Made by a program: the position numbers and the translations under genes
Source of the DNA: Planosporangium mesophilum
Lineage (GTDB): Bacteria; Actinomycetota; Actinomycetes; Mycobacteriales; Micromonosporaceae
Length of the DNA stretch: 64,000 nt
Direction of reading: 5' to 3'
Assembly: GCF_016863255.1 (NCBI RefSeq)
Contig: NZ_BOON01000005.1
Span: forward strand, 124,001 to 188,000
Shown: positions 8,553 to 17,923 of the stretch, piece by piece
Layout of the letters: the number at the start of each line of letters is the position of its first letter
Numbering within the stretch: the first letter of the stretch is position 1
The notes under the pieces: model-generated
Databases searched by the model: none
The model's input: only the letters and a program-made list of their open reading frames with translations
Told to the model about the DNA's origin: nothing

Positions 8553-9620
8553 TCACACGTCGTCCCAGCGGAACAGCCAGGCGGCCAGCGCCGTGACCAC
8601 GATCGCGAAGCCGGCGAGGATGCCCATCTGGGGAAGCACCGCCTCGGGCCCCTTCCCTCGCACCATGACGTCGAGCATCGCCTGGTTCAGGTGCCGCAGC
8701 GGGAAGATCTGCGCCACCGTCTGCAGCCACTTCGGCGCGCTGTCCAGCGGGAAGAACGAGCCGGACAGGAAGGCCATCGGCAGCACGACCAACTGGGCGA
8801 TCACGTTCGCCGCCTCCTGGGTCTTGGCCCAGGCGCCGGCGAGCAGCCCGATGGACAGGAACGACAGCGTGCCGACCAGGATCACCGGAATCGACATCCA
8901 CCAGTAGCTTGACAGCTTCAGCCCGAAGTACGGCAGCAGCCCCACGCCGAGGAAGATGGCGGTCTGCACCAGCGCGACGCCGATGCTGACGCCGACCCGG
9001 GCGCCGATCACCGAGCCGATGCTCACCGGGGACAGCCGCAGCCGCCGCAGGATCCGCTTCTCCCGCCAGGTCACCAGCGTCATGGCCGCGCCGAAGGTGG
9101 CGCCGGTGGCGATCGCCCAGCCGAGCAGCCCCGGCGTCACGAACTGGATGGCCGTCAGCGACTTGTCCTCGACCTGCTCGGAGTTGAGCTTGAGCCGGGG
9201 TGGCGTGCCGGCGAGGGCCAGGTTGGACTGCTGCACCAGCGACTCCATGATGCCCCGTACGGTGCCGGCCCGCACCAGGTCGGCCGCGGAGTAGCGCACC
9301 ACGACCTGGTCGCCCTGCTGCTCGATCGCGGCGGCGTAGTCGCCCTTGCGTACCGCGTCGAGTGCCTTCGCCGGGTCTGCCATCTTCGTCACGTCGAGGA
9401 CCTTGCTGATTTCGGCCTTGGCGTCGGCAGGCAGCTGGTCGAGGACGGCCACCTGGCCCACCTCGACCACCTGCGACCGGGACACGCCCTGGTTCTTCAG
9501 CAGGCCGCCGAAGAGGGCGAGGAACATCAGCGGGAACAGGATCGTGAAGAACAGCGCGGTGCGGTCCCGGACGAACCCGAGAAGCATCGCCCGGGAAAGG
9601 CTGACGAACCCACGGTTCAC
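8553..9620 (-). CDS. ABC-2 type transporter permease
   Basis: A 355-residue membrane component of a drug/polymer-type ABC exporter. It has one N-terminal helix (ALFFTILFPLMFLALFGGLL), then a large extracytoplasmic domain of about 170 residues, then five helices including the ABC-2 signature region LVVLPMAFLSGSFFPLDSAP. This is the layout of the ABC2_membrane_3/YhgE-like class. The GTG start overlaps the stop codon of the ATPase gene by 4 bases (GTGA), so the two are translationally coupled and make one transporter. The substrate is unknown. Confidence 0.87.
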   Translation of the reverse strand: MNRGFVSLSRAMLLGFVRDRTALFFTILFPLMFLALFGGLLKNQGVSRSQVVEVGQVAVLDQLPADAKAEISKVLDVTKMADPAKALDAVRKGDYAAAIEQQGDQVVVRYSAADLVRAGTVRGIMESLVQQSNLALAGTPPRLKLNSEQVEDKSLTAIQFVTPGLLGWAIATGATFGAAMTLVTWREKRILRRLRLSPVSIGSVIGARVGVSIGVALVQTAIFLGVGLLPYFGLKLSSYWWMSIPVILVGTLSFLSIGLLAGAWAKTQEAANVIAQLVVLPMAFLSGSFFPLDSAPKWLQTVAQIFPLRHLNQAMLDVMVRGKGPEAVLPQMGILAGFAIVVTALAAWLFRWDDV

Positions 9621-10522
9621 GCGCGGTACTCCCGTCCGGTCAGGTTGAGGAAGACGTCTTCGAGCGTGGCCCCGCGCACCGAGAGCCCACGTAGTGCGTT
9701 GCGCTCGGCGAGCGTCGCGAGCACCGGGGCGGGAGTACGGGTGACGAAGGTGAGCGAGACGCCGTCGTCGTCGACCTCCACCGTTCCGTCGAACATCCGG
9801 CGCGCCTCCTCCACCGGGAGCACACCGGTCTCGATCGCGATGTGGGTGGCCGCGTCGAGGCCGCGTACCAGTTCCGCCGGCGGCCCGGACTGGAGGATCT
9901 TGCCACGGTCCATGATCGCGACCCGGTCGCAGAGGATCTCGGCCTCGTCCATGTAGTGCGTGGTGAGGACGATCGTGCGTCCCTGGGTGTTGATCGCCCG
10001 CAGCAGATCCCAGAGGTTGCGCCGGGCCTGCGGGTCGAGCGCGGCCGTGGGCTCGTCGAGGAAGACCAGCTCGGGGTCGTGTACGAGCGCACAGGCGATC
10101 GACAGCCGCTGCATCTGGCCGCCCGACAGCTTCTCCGCCCGGGTGTCCGCCTTGTCCGACAGCCCGACCACGTCGAGCATCTCGTCGGCCTTCTTCGGCC
10201 CCACCCCGTACAGCGAGGCGAACGTGCGGATCTGCTCCCGCGCGGTCAGCCGCTCGAAGAACGACGAGGCCTGCAACTGCACCCCGATCCGCGGCAGCAC
10301 TGCGGAGTTGCGCGGCCACGGCGACGAGCCGAACAGCCGTACCTGGCCGGCGTCGGCCTGCCGCAGCCCTTCGATGATCTCCAGGGTCGTCGTCTTGCCC
10401 GCACCGTTCGGGCCGAGGATGCCGAAGAACTCGCCGGCCTCCACCTCCAACGAGACCCCATCGACCGCTTTGACCGCTCCGTACGCTTTATGAATTTCAC
10501 TGACCTCTATGGTCGACACCAT
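9617..10522 (-). CDS. ABC transporter ATP-binding protein (ABC-2 exporter)
   Basis: A 301-residue ATPase that powers the permease encoded next to it. Walker A is GPNGAGKTT, the signature motif is LSGGQMQRL, Walker B is LVFLDEPTAALDP, and the switch histidine is in LTTHYMDEAE. The C-terminal region after residue 220 is the DUF4162-like tail common to drug-resistance ATPases. The ATG at 10522 is used. An in-frame ATG 9 codons upstream is possible, and neither has a clear Shine-Dalgarno, so the message may be leaderless. Confidence 0.88.
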   Translation of the reverse strand: MVSTIEVSEIHKAYGAVKAVDGVSLEVEAGEFFGILGPNGAGKTTTLEIIEGLRQADAGQVRLFGSSPWPRNSAVLPRIGVQLQASSFFERLTAREQIRTFASLYGVGPKKADEMLDVVGLSDKADTRAEKLSGGQMQRLSIACALVHDPELVFLDEPTAALDPQARRNLWDLLRAINTQGRTIVLTTHYMDEAEILCDRVAIMDRGKILQSGPPAELVRGLDAATHIAIETGVLPVEEARRMFDGTVEVDDDGVSLTFVTRTPAPVLATLAERNALRGLSVRGATLEDVFLNLTGREYRA

Positions 10523-10665
10523 GGCTGGCAGGTTAGCCGGATCATGCACAGCGCCGTTGTCCGATGATCAAGTCATTCGGATCGGACTTCTGACCGTTCG
10601 GCGGCGAGGCGCCGGTCGGCGAGGGCGCGCCACACCCACGCGCCGGCCTGAGCCACACTGGCGGG

Positions 10666-12147
10666 GTGAATTCCCGGTACATCGCCGCGATCGACCAGGG
10701 CACGACCTCGACCCGCTGCATCGTCTTCGACTCCGACGCCACGGTCATCTCCGTCGACCAACGGGAGCACCGGCAGATCTACCCGAAACCGGGCTGGGTC
10801 GAGCACGACGCGGCGGAGATCTGGCACAACACCGAGGCGGTGGTCCGGGGTGCGGTCGACCGCGCCGGACTGAGCCGGGCCGACCTCGCGGCCGTGGGGA
10901 TCACCAACCAGCGGGAGACGACCCTGCTGTGGGACGCCGCGACCGGAGAGCCACTGCACAACGCGATCGTGTGGCAGGACACCCGTACCGACCGGCTGAT
11001 CGCCGAGCTGGGCCAGGGCGACGTCGACCGGTTCCGGGACAGGTGCGGCCTGCCGCTGGCCACGTACTTCTCCGCACCCAAGATTCGCTGGCTCCTCGAC
11101 ACCATCCCCGGCCTGCGGGAACGCGCCGAAAAGGGCGAGGTGCGCTTCGGCACGATGGACACCTGGCTGATCACGAAGTTGACCGGCCGGCACGCCACCG
11201 ACGTCACCAACGCCAGCCGGACCATGTTGATGAACTTGTCCACTCTGGACTGGGACGACGAGCTGCTGGCCGCGTTCGACATCCCCCTGGCGATCCTGCC
11301 GGAGATCCTGCCTTCGTCCTATGTGTATGGTGAGGCGCGCGGCTTCCTGGGTGGCGTACCCGTCGCCGGGGCGCTCGGCGACCAGCAGGCGGCGTTGTTC
11401 GGGCAGACCTGCTTCGCCACCGGTGAGGCCAAGTGCACGTACGGCACCGGCTCGTTCCTCCTGCTGCATACCGGCGAGCGCCCGGTACCGAGCGAGCGCG
11501 GGCTGGTCACCACGGTGGCCTACCAGATCGGGGACGCCCCGCCCGCGTACGCCCTGGAAGGGTCGATCGCGGTGACCGGCGCCCTGGTGCAGTGGCTCCG
11601 CGACAACCTGGGCCTCATCTCGAACGCCGCCGAGGTGAACGACCTCGCGGCGACCGTGGACGACAACGGCGGCTGCTACATCGTGCCGGCGTTCTCCGGC
11701 CTGTTCGCACCGCACTGGCGGGCCGACGCGCGCGGGGTGATCGCCGGGCTGACCGGATACGTCACCAAGGGGCACCTGGCACGGGCCACCCTGGAGGCGA
11801 CGGCGTGGCAGGTCAAGGAGGTCGTCGACGCGATGGCCGGGGAGGCGGGGGTCGACCTGACCGCGCTGAAGGTCGACGGCGGGATGACCGCGAGCGAGCT
11901 GCTCATGCAGTTCCAGGCCGACGTGCTCGACGTCCCGGTGGTGCGACCCACGGTCGCGGAGACCACCTGCCTCGGCGCGGCGTACGCCGCGGGCCTGGCC
12001 GTCGGGTACTGGCCCGACCTGGAGACGCTGTGCGCCAAGTGGCGGGCCGACCGCCGGTGGGAGCCGGCGATGGCCGCGGGCGAGCGCGAGACCGGGTACC
12101 GGTTCTGGCGCAAGGCGGTCGACCGCACGATGGGCTGGACCGAGTAG
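10666..12147 (+). CDS. glpK: Glycerol kinase
   Basis: A 493-residue FGGY-family kinase that phosphorylates glycerol to sn-glycerol 3-phosphate. The N-terminal ATPase motif is [16 protein letters not shown]. The glycerol-binding stretch is [14 protein letters not shown] with VWQDTRT. The C-terminal lobe has [20 protein letters not shown] and the family-typical [12 protein letters not shown]. Length is normal. The GTG start follows GGCGGG only 1-5 bases away, so a leaderless start is plausible. No glpF or glpD lies beside it. It is convergent with the HtrA gene, with a long hairpin between. Confidence 0.93.
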   Translation: MNSRYIAAIDQGTTSTRCIVFDSDATVISVDQREHRQIYPKPGWVEHDAAEIWHNTEAVVRGAVDRAGLSRADLAAVGITNQRETTLLWDAATGEPLHNAIVWQDTRTDRLIAELGQGDVDRFRDRCGLPLATYFSAPKIRWLLDTIPGLRERAEKGEVRFGTMDTWLITKLTGRHATDVTNASRTMLMNLSTLDWDDELLAAFDIPLAILPEILPSSYVYGEARGFLGGVPVAGALGDQQAALFGQTCFATGEAKCTYGTGSFLLLHTGERPVPSERGLVTTVAYQIGDAPPAYALEGSIAVTGALVQWLRDNLGLISNAAEVNDLAATVDDNGGCYIVPAFSGLFAPHWRADARGVIAGLTGYVTKGHLARATLEATAWQVKEVVDAMAGEAGVDLTALKVDGGMTASELLMQFQADVLDVPVVRPTVAETTCLGAAYAAGLAVGYWPDLETLCAKWRADRRWEPAMAAGERETGYRFWRKAVDRTMGWTE

Positions 12148-12165
12148 CACTCTTCCTGACCGGCC

Positions 12166-12221
12166 CCTGAAAGGCGGCGGGCGAGGCGGCCGCAGGGGTG
12201 GCCGCCTCGCCCGCCATTTCA
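12166..12221. terminator. Bidirectional terminator between glpK and htrA
   Basis: A 16-bp perfect inner stem (GGCGGGCGAGGCGGCC with its complement at 12200-12215) encloses AGGGGT-type loop bases. It is extended by a CTGAAA/TTTCAG outer pair with a small bulge. It lies between two convergent genes. Confidence 0.8.
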
Positions 12222-12237
12222 GGGAGGGAGGGAATGC

Positions 12238-13683
12238 TCAGGGGGACTCGCCCAACGTCGCGCTGATCTGCTGCTCGGCCCCGTTGCGCACGATCGTGAG
12301 CTGGATGGACTCACCGGGCTTGCCGGCCTGGATCGCGCCGACCAGCGACCGGGAGTCGGTCACCGTCCTGGACCCGGCCTTGGTCACCAGATCGCCCTTG
12401 CGCAGGCCGGCCTTGTCCGCCGGCCCACCGGCCACCACGTCCGTGATCAGGGCGCCGCCGCTGCCGTTGCCGACCTGAACACCCAGGTACGGGTGGCTGA
12501 CCTTGCCGCCGTTGCGCAGCTGCTCGGCCGTTGACTTGGCCCTGTTGCTCGAGATCGCGAAGCCCACCCCGATGTTGCCCGCGGATCCCTGGCCGGAGGT
12601 CAGGATGGCGGTGTTGATGCCGATGACGTCGCCCTTGATGTTGACCAGCGGGCCGCCCGAGTTGCCGGGGTTGATGGCGGCGTCGGTCTGGATCGCGTCA
12701 CCGATCGAGCGCCCGGGACCCGAGGCCGACTGGCCACCCTCGTCGATGGTGCGGTGCAGCGCGCTGACGATGCCGGCGGTGACGGAGCCCTGGAGGCCCA
12801 GCGGACTGCCGAGGGCCAGGACCGTGTCGCCCACCTGGACCGCGTCGCTGTCGCCGAACCTCGCCGGGGTCAGATCGGAGACGCCCTGCGCCTTCACCAG
12901 CGCGAGGTCGCCGGCCGGGTCGGTACCCACGATCGTCGCCTTGGCCGTCTTGCCGTTGCTGAAGGTGACCTCGACGCTGTTGCCGCGGGCGCCCTCGAGG
13001 ACGTGGTTGTTCGTCAGGATGTAGCCGTCGGCGGAGAACACCACGCCCGAGCCCTCACCGGATCCGGTGGTGATGTCCACGACGCTCGGCTGGACCGAGG
13101 CGGCGACCGCCGCGACCGAGCCGTCGCTGGTGGCCACGGTGCTGCCGGTCACGGTCCTGGCGGGGGCGCTCCTGTCGAACTGGTGCGCCACGAACCCACC
13201 CGTCACACCGGAGAAGAGAGCGAGCGCCACCGCTGCGACGCCGATCACGACGCCCCGCGCGACCCGACTGCCGGAGTTCGGCGGGGGCGTGGCCGGCTGC
13301 CAACCGGGCGCGCCCGGATACGGCGCGCCGGGGTAGGGTCCGCCGCCGTACGGGCCGCCCGGCCCGATCGGCGCCTGGTACGGCGCTCCCACTTGGTGGT
13401 ACGGAGCTCCAGAAGTCTGGTACGGGGCTCCCGACGGCTGGTACGGCGTCCCGGGGGCCCGGTACGGCTCACCGGGGGTCTGGTGGGCGCCGGCGGTAAG
13501 CGGGGTGGTCGGCGCCTCCGCCTCGGACCCGCCCCCGTAACCCGCCGAACCGGCCTGCTCTGACGCCGCGGCCGGCGCGGAGCCAGCCGGCTCCTGGCGC
13601 CGCTCGTGTTCCTGCGGCGTCGACTGGCCGGCCACCCGGTCGTTCGACGCCCCTGATGCCCATGCGCTGTCGTGCTCGCTCAT
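12238..13683 (-). CDS. pepD: HtrA/PepD-like membrane-anchored serine protease
   Basis: A 481-residue trypsin-like protease/chaperone for envelope protein quality control. The cytoplasmic residues 1-140 are disordered and rich in Pro, Tyr, Gly and Ala, with PYQxSGA-type repeats at about 78-125. One membrane helix lies at 143-166. The protease domain is complete, with His in TNNHVLEG (227), Asp in PAGDLALVK (259) and Ser in NPGNSGGPLV (342). One PDZ domain occupies about 390-475 (GGALITDVVAGGPADKAGL). It is the last gene after a response regulator and a histidine kinase and overlaps the kinase stop by 4 bases (ATGA). This order is that of mycobacterial mprA-mprB-pepD, which supports an envelope-stress role. 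Confidence 0.9.
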   Translation of the reverse strand: MSEHDSAWASGASNDRVAGQSTPQEHERRQEPAGSAPAAASEQAGSAGYGGGSEAEAPTTPLTAGAHQTPGEPYRAPGTPYQPSGAPYQTSGAPYHQVGAPYQAPIGPGGPYGGGPYPGAPYPGAPGWQPATPPPNSGSRVARGVVIGVAAVALALFSGVTGGFVAHQFDRSAPARTVTGSTVATSDGSVAAVAASVQPSVVDITTGSGEGSGVVFSADGYILTNNHVLEGARGNSVEVTFSNGKTAKATIVGTDPAGDLALVKAQGVSDLTPARFGDSDAVQVGDTVLALGSPLGLQGSVTAGIVSALHRTIDEGGQSASGPGRSIGDAIQTDAAINPGNSGGPLVNIKGDVIGINTAILTSGQGSAGNIGVGFAISSNRAKSTAEQLRNGGKVSHPYLGVQVGNGSGGALITDVVAGGPADKAGLRKGDLVTKAGSRTVTDSRSLVGAIQAGKPGESIQLTIVRNGAEQQISATLGESP

Positions 13684-15314
13684 GCCTCAACAATGCCGGT
13701 AGATGCTTCGCTGGAACTGGGACCCGCCTGGGAGGTTTCTGGGAGCGCCGCGTGGTCCGCCAGCTCCTCGAGACTGCCCAGGAGCGGCAAGCGTACCCGG
13801 AATGTCGCCCCCTGACCGGAAACGCTGTCCACCTCGACGGCCCCGTCGTGCGCCGCCACCAGGGCGGCAACGATGGCCAGCCCCAGCCCGGCGCCGCTGT
13901 GCCGGCCCGCCCAGGCCTGGCCGTCGCGGGCCGCCGCCTGCCGGGTACGGGCCTTGTCCACCCGGTAGAAGCGTTGGAATACCCGATCGGCCTGCTCCGC
14001 GGCGATCCCCGGACCGGCGTCGATGACCTCCAGGACCGCCGTCGCGTCGTCCGCGGACAGCCGCAGCGTGACCGGGGTGGCCGGCGGCGTGTGGGTGAGC
14101 GCGTTGGTCATGAGGTTGCCGACCACCTGCCGCAGTCGCGGCTCGTCGCCGAGCACCAGGAGCGGCCGCCCGTCCGCCGGCGCGTCGAGCGTGAGCGGGC
14201 GGTCCGGCGCGATGGCGTGCGCGGCCTCGACCGCGTCGCCGGCGAGCACCCGCAGCTCGACCGGGGCGAGTACGAGTGGACGCTCCTGATCCAGGCGCGC
14301 GAGCAGGAGGAGGTCCTCCACGAGCAGGCCCATCCGGGCGGCCTCGTCCTCGATGCGGCGCAGCACGTCCCGGATCTGGTCCGGCTCGACGGCGCCCTGC
14401 CGGTACAGCTCGGCGAAGCCTCGGATCGTCGTCAACGGCGTGCGGAGCTCGTGCGAGGCGTCGGCGACGAACTGGCGCATCCGCTCCTCCGACAGCCGGG
14501 CGCGCGCCTCTGAGAGCTTGGCGGCCTCGGCGGCCGAGCGCGCCCCGGACTCGGCATCCCGCGAGGCCGCCTCGGCGGCACGCGCGGCCTGCTCGGAGGC
14601 GGCCTGCGCGGCGAACGCCCACTCGATCTGGGTGAGCATCGCGTTCAGCGCCCGCGCCAGCCGGCCCACCTCGGTGCGCGGGTCCGACTCGGGCACCCGC
14701 TGCCCGAGCTGCCCGGCGGCGATCTGGGCGGCGGTGCGCTCGATCTCGACGAGCGGGCGCAGGCTGGCCCGTACCAGCGCGACGCCCAGCGCGGCCAGCA
14801 CCACCAGGACCGATCCCCCGACCACGAGCTCCACCGCCACCAACCGGTTGACCGCGTTGTCGACGGAGTTCAGCTTCTGGCCGACGACGAGGTACGCCCC
14901 GTTGGGCCGCTGGGTGATCAACAGCCGCCACCGGCGCGACCCGTTGATCGCGGGCACGGTGTACGGATGGTCGAGGTGATCCGCGTGCTCCTGGGGGGTC
15001 TTGGGCAGCGGCGGCAGGTCCTCGGGCCGGAGCGACAGGTCGGCGGTGGGCGCCCGACCGACGCCCCACTTGGTCTGCTCCCGGATCATGTAGTCGCTGG
15101 GGAGCACGATGAAGCCCAGCGCCGGCAGCGGTACCGAGGCCTTCTCGTACGTGTGCGTGGTGTCGGCCAGCTCGTCGTCGATCCGGCCGATCAGGTAGCT
15201 GTGCAGGGCCAACGCGCTCACCGACGCGGTGACCAGGAGCGCGGCCAGCACCAACGCCAGCGCTGCCGCGACGAGCTTGACCCGGAGTGGCGTGCGGGCC
15301 AGTAGCGCCTTCAC
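13680..15314 (-). CDS. mprB: Two-component sensor histidine kinase, MprB-like
   Basis: A 544-residue membrane kinase. Transmembrane helices at about 12-37 and 158-181 flank a 120-residue extracellular sensor. A HAMP domain follows (about 180-235). An unusual alanine/glutamate-rich, probably coiled-coil insert lies at about 236-280, before the phospho-acceptor box DASHELRTPLTTIRG (His288). The catalytic domain has an N box, DAGPGIAAEQADRVF and GAGLGLAIV. The GTG start is 4 bases after the response regulator stop. The C-terminus overlaps the HtrA start. The name is by gene order. The true Mycobacterium orthologue could be another family member. Confidence 0.88.
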   Translation of the reverse strand: MKALLARTPLRVKLVAAALALVLAALLVTASVSALALHSYLIGRIDDELADTTHTYEKASVPLPALGFIVLPSDYMIREQTKWGVGRAPTADLSLRPEDLPPLPKTPQEHADHLDHPYTVPAINGSRRWRLLITQRPNGAYLVVGQKLNSVDNAVNRLVAVELVVGGSVLVVLAALGVALVRASLRPLVEIERTAAQIAAGQLGQRVPESDPRTEVGRLARALNAMLTQIEWAFAAQAASEQAARAAEAASRDAESGARSAAEAAKLSEARARLSEERMRQFVADASHELRTPLTTIRGFAELYRQGAVEPDQIRDVLRRIEDEAARMGLLVEDLLLLARLDQERPLVLAPVELRVLAGDAVEAAHAIAPDRPLTLDAPADGRPLLVLGDEPRLRQVVGNLMTNALTHTPPATPVTLRLSADDATAVLEVIDAGPGIAAEQADRVFQRFYRVDKARTRQAAARDGQAWAGRHSGAGLGLAIVAALVAAHDGAVEVDSVSGQGATFRVRLPLLGSLEELADHAALPETSQAGPSSSEASTGIVEA

Positions 15315-15318
15315 CGGC

Positions 15319-16065
15319 TCAGGTGGGCAGCCGCAGCACGTACCCGACGCCGCGCAGTGTGTGGATCAACCGCGGCTCGGCGACGTCGACCTTGCGTCGC
15401 AGGTACGAGATGTACGACTCGACGATGCTGTCGTCGCCGCGGAAGTCGTAGTTCCAGACGTGGTCGAGGATCTGCGCCTTGGACAGCACCCGGCCCGCGT
15501 TGAGCATCAGGTACCGCAGGAGCTTGAACTCCGTCGGCGACAGCGACACCGTGGCGCCGGCCCGGCGCACCTCGTGGGTCTCCTCGTCCAGCTCCAGGTC
15601 GGCGAAGGTCATCTTGCTGGATTCCCGGTCGCCGCCGGTACGCCGCAGCACCGCCCGGATCCGGGCGGTCAGCTCCTCGAGGCTGAACGGCTTCGTGACG
15701 TAGTCGTCGCCGCCCAGCGTCAGGCCGCGGATCTTGTCTTCGGTCGCGTCCCGGGCGGTCAGAAACACCACCGGGGTACGGCTGCCGCCGGCGCGCAGCT
15801 TGCGCACCACGTCGAAGCCGTCGAGGTCGGGCAGCATCACGTCGAGAACGATCAGATCGGGCCGCTGCTCGCCGGCCGCGGTCACGGCCTCCCCGCCGCT
15901 GCTGGCGCTGGTGACGGCGAAACCGGCGAAGCGCAGGCTGGCCGAGAGCAGCTCAAGGATATTTGGATCATCCTCGACCACGAGCAGTCTCGCCTCAGCC
16001 TGCGCTCCACCCGACAGCGATGCACCCCCGGATTGTGCAGCGCCGCCGCGTACCCCCATAGCCAT
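15319..16065 (-). CDS. mprA: OmpR-family response regulator, MprA-like
   Basis: A 248-residue DNA-binding regulator. The receiver domain has the acidic pair EDD (31-33), phospho-acceptor Asp75 in LIVLDVMLPDLDG, Thr in LTARD and Lys in VTKPFS. The winged-helix domain ends in SYISYLRRKVD and IHTLRGVGYVLR. The first 24 residues form a Gly/Ala/Ser-rich extension. The ATG at 16065 has GAGGGGA about 8 bases upstream. It heads a three-gene unit with the kinase and the HtrA protease. A tandem direct repeat in front of it may be its own operator. Confidence 0.9.
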   Translation of the reverse strand: MAMGVRGGAAQSGGASLSGGAQAEARLLVVEDDPNILELLSASLRFAGFAVTSASSGGEAVTAAGEQRPDLIVLDVMLPDLDGFDVVRKLRAGGSRTPVVFLTARDATEDKIRGLTLGGDDYVTKPFSLEELTARIRAVLRRTGGDRESSKMTFADLELDEETHEVRRAGATVSLSPTEFKLLRYLMLNAGRVLSKAQILDHVWNYDFRGDDSIVESYISYLRRKVDVAEPRLIHTLRGVGYVLRLPT

Positions 16066-16098
16066 ATCGTGGTTCCCCTCACTGAGGCAGGGCTGAAC

Positions 16099-16118
16099 TT
16101 TGCCTGGGAGTTTCCTGG
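16099..16118 (-). promoter_or_regulatory. Candidate response-regulator binding site (tandem direct repeat)
   Basis: On the plus strand TTTGCCTGG (16099-16107) and GTTTCCTGG (16110-16118) match at 7 of 9 positions. They are exactly 11 bases apart, one helical turn, as OmpR-family dimers require. The site lies 34-53 bases upstream of the MprA-like start, which would suit autoregulation. This is a suggestion from spacing only. Confidence 0.35.
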
Positions 16119-16156
16119 AAGGCGCTCCCGCACAGAATTGTGCCAGGTCGGCGGGG

Positions 16157-17014
16157 TCAGGCGGCCCGCGAAAGCTCCAATGGAGCTGCCGCACCGTCAG
16201 CCGTCCACGATCGCGGAGGACCGTGCACCACGGACCGGGCGACGCGCGCCAGGGTGCGCCGGGACACGCCGGGCACGGGGTACAGCGCGGGGTGGACCTG
16301 GACCGTGACGTGCAGGCCACCGATGGTCAGGACCCGACGCAGCGACGCCAGGAGGGTATCCTCACCGAGGAACGCGGCGATGCTGGTGTCCCCGCCACCG
16401 GCCAGCCGGAAGCGCAGCGTTACCGGCGCCACCGGTACCCCCGCGTCGATGGCGGCCTGGAACATGGCCGGGCGGAAGCGACCACTGGTACGGCCGCATG
16501 AGGTCGTACCCTCCGGGAACACCGCCACCACCCCGCCGGCGCGCAGCGCGGCGGAGACCGAGGCCACGGTCCGGGGCAGCGCCCGCGGGCGCAGTCGGTC
16601 GATGAACACGGTCCCCGCCACCGCGGCGAGGGATCCGATCACCGGCCACGACCGAACCTCGCGCTTGGCGAGCAGCCGGGACGGCGCGGACCCGAGCAGG
16701 ACCAGGACGTCCAGCCACGACACGTGGTTGGCCACGATCAGCGCCCCGCGCCGGGGCAGCCGGCCGCGGACGTCGTGCCCGACCCCGAGCGCGCCGAGCA
16801 CCCCCCGGGCGTACAGGCTCATCAGCCGGGCCCGACCGGCCGGCGGGAGCAGCGGGATCACCGGCAGGGTGACCGCGGCGGCGGCGATGACCGCCGCGGC
16901 CGCCGCGGCCCGCGCGACCACCCGGAGTCGGCCGACCCGCGGAACCGAGTCCGGGGACGGCAGGCAGTAGATGTCACAGGTCGACCGGGGCAGCCACAGC
17001 GATTCGGTGACCAT
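16157..17014 (-). CDS. olsA: Lysophospholipid/lyso-ornithine lipid acyltransferase (PlsC/OlsA-like)
   Basis: A 285-residue 1-acyl-glycerol-3-phosphate-acyltransferase family protein. The acyltransferase block I is NHVSWLD (His97, Asp102) and block III is FPEGTTS (Glu168). A long hydrophobic N-terminal segment at about 33-58 anchors it to the membrane. The ATG is 4 bases after the stop of a GNAT-fold acyltransferase resembling OlsB, with GGGGAG 11 bases upstream. That pairing suggests the second step of ornithine-lipid synthesis, O-acylation of lyso-ornithine lipid. A general phosphatidic-acid role is the alternative. Confidence 0.75.
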   Translation of the reverse strand: MVTESLWLPRSTCDIYCLPSPDSVPRVGRLRVVARAAAAAAVIAAAAVTLPVIPLLPPAGRARLMSLYARGVLGALGVGHDVRGRLPRRGALIVANHVSWLDVLVLLGSAPSRLLAKREVRSWPVIGSLAAVAGTVFIDRLRPRALPRTVASVSAALRAGGVVAVFPEGTTSCGRTSGRFRPAMFQAAIDAGVPVAPVTLRFRLAGGGDTSIAAFLGEDTLLASLRRVLTIGGLHVTVQVHPALYPVPGVSRRTLARVARSVVHGPPRSWTADGAAAPLELSRAA

Positions 17015-17018
17015 CTAT

Positions 17019-17759
17019 CTACTCCCCCAGCCTGTGATCCCCAAGAAAATGGCGCATGTACCGGCGGTCGACCCGGTCCAGCGAGAGCAGGACGAAGAGG
17101 TCGGCCACCGCGAAGTCCGGGTCGTGGGCTGGCGCGCCGCAGACCCACGCGCCGAGCCGCAGATAACCCTTGAGCAGGGGCGGCATGGTGACCTTGCGCT
17201 CCGGTCCGGACCTGATCGGCCACGGGTTGCGGGGCGTCACCCGCAGCGCCGGCGGGGCGAGGTGGCGCGCCTGTACCTGGTTCCACACGGCCGTGGCGTC
17301 GTCCTGGGGTACCGAGGCGCAGCCGGCGACCCAGGTGTGCCCGGCCAGGTGCATGTACCGGGCGATGCCGGCCCACATCAGGTTGATCACCGCGCCCGTA
17401 CGGTGGTCGGGGTGTACGCAGGAGCGGCCGGTCTCCACCAGTGCGCCCCGGAGCGGGGCGAGCGGACGGAGGTCGAACTCGCCGTCGGAGTACAGCCGGT
17501 CGGTGCGCCCCGGCGGGAGCATCCGGTACGTGCCGACCACCTCGCCCGAGATGTCCTCGGTGATGATCAGGTGGTCACAGTGGGCGTCGAACTCGTCGAT
17601 GTCGAGGCCGGGTACGTCGGAGCGCAGCGTGGCACCCAACTCGCCGGCGAACACGTGGTGGCGCAGCCGTTGCGCGGCGCGCACCTGCTCACCCTCGGTC
17701 GCCACCTGGACGCTGTACCGGGCAGTGGCCGTGGATCCGGTGACCGCGAGAATCGTCAT
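17019..17759 (-). CDS. olsB: GNAT-fold N-acyltransferase, OlsB-like
   Basis: A 246-residue protein of the hemolysin/ornithine-acyl-ACP N-acyltransferase family (Acetyltransf_5). Visible family features are the N-terminal RAAQRLRHHVFAGELGA, the acidic DIDEFDAHCDHLII, VVGTYRMLPP, and ETGRSCVHPDHR with a GNAT-like acyl donor site. The C-terminus has LLKGYLRLGAWVCGAPAHDP. It would attach a 3-hydroxy fatty acid to the ornithine alpha-amine, giving lyso-ornithine lipid for the PlsC-like neighbour. The ATG at 17759 starts the conserved part, but its Shine-Dalgarno is weak. Confidence 0.75.
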   Translation of the reverse strand: MTILAVTGSTATARYSVQVATEGEQVRAAQRLRHHVFAGELGATLRSDVPGLDIDEFDAHCDHLIITEDISGEVVGTYRMLPPGRTDRLYSDGEFDLRPLAPLRGALVETGRSCVHPDHRTGAVINLMWAGIARYMHLAGHTWVAGCASVPQDDATAVWNQVQARHLAPPALRVTPRNPWPIRSGPERKVTMPPLLKGYLRLGAWVCGAPAHDPDFAVADLFVLLSLDRVDRRYMRHFLGDHRLGE

Positions 17760-17923
17760 GCCGGGAAGCGTCAGGCGCCAGGTCGGCGACCGTATGTCAT
17801 CGATGCGAGCCGAAGTTGTCGGTTTCGTGAACGAGTGCCCGAGGTCCACCCGCGCGTCGTGGCGAGGGTGCGCGCGGCCGACCGCGTAGGGTCCGCTCGA
17901 GTACATGATCGGAAGGCGGACGG

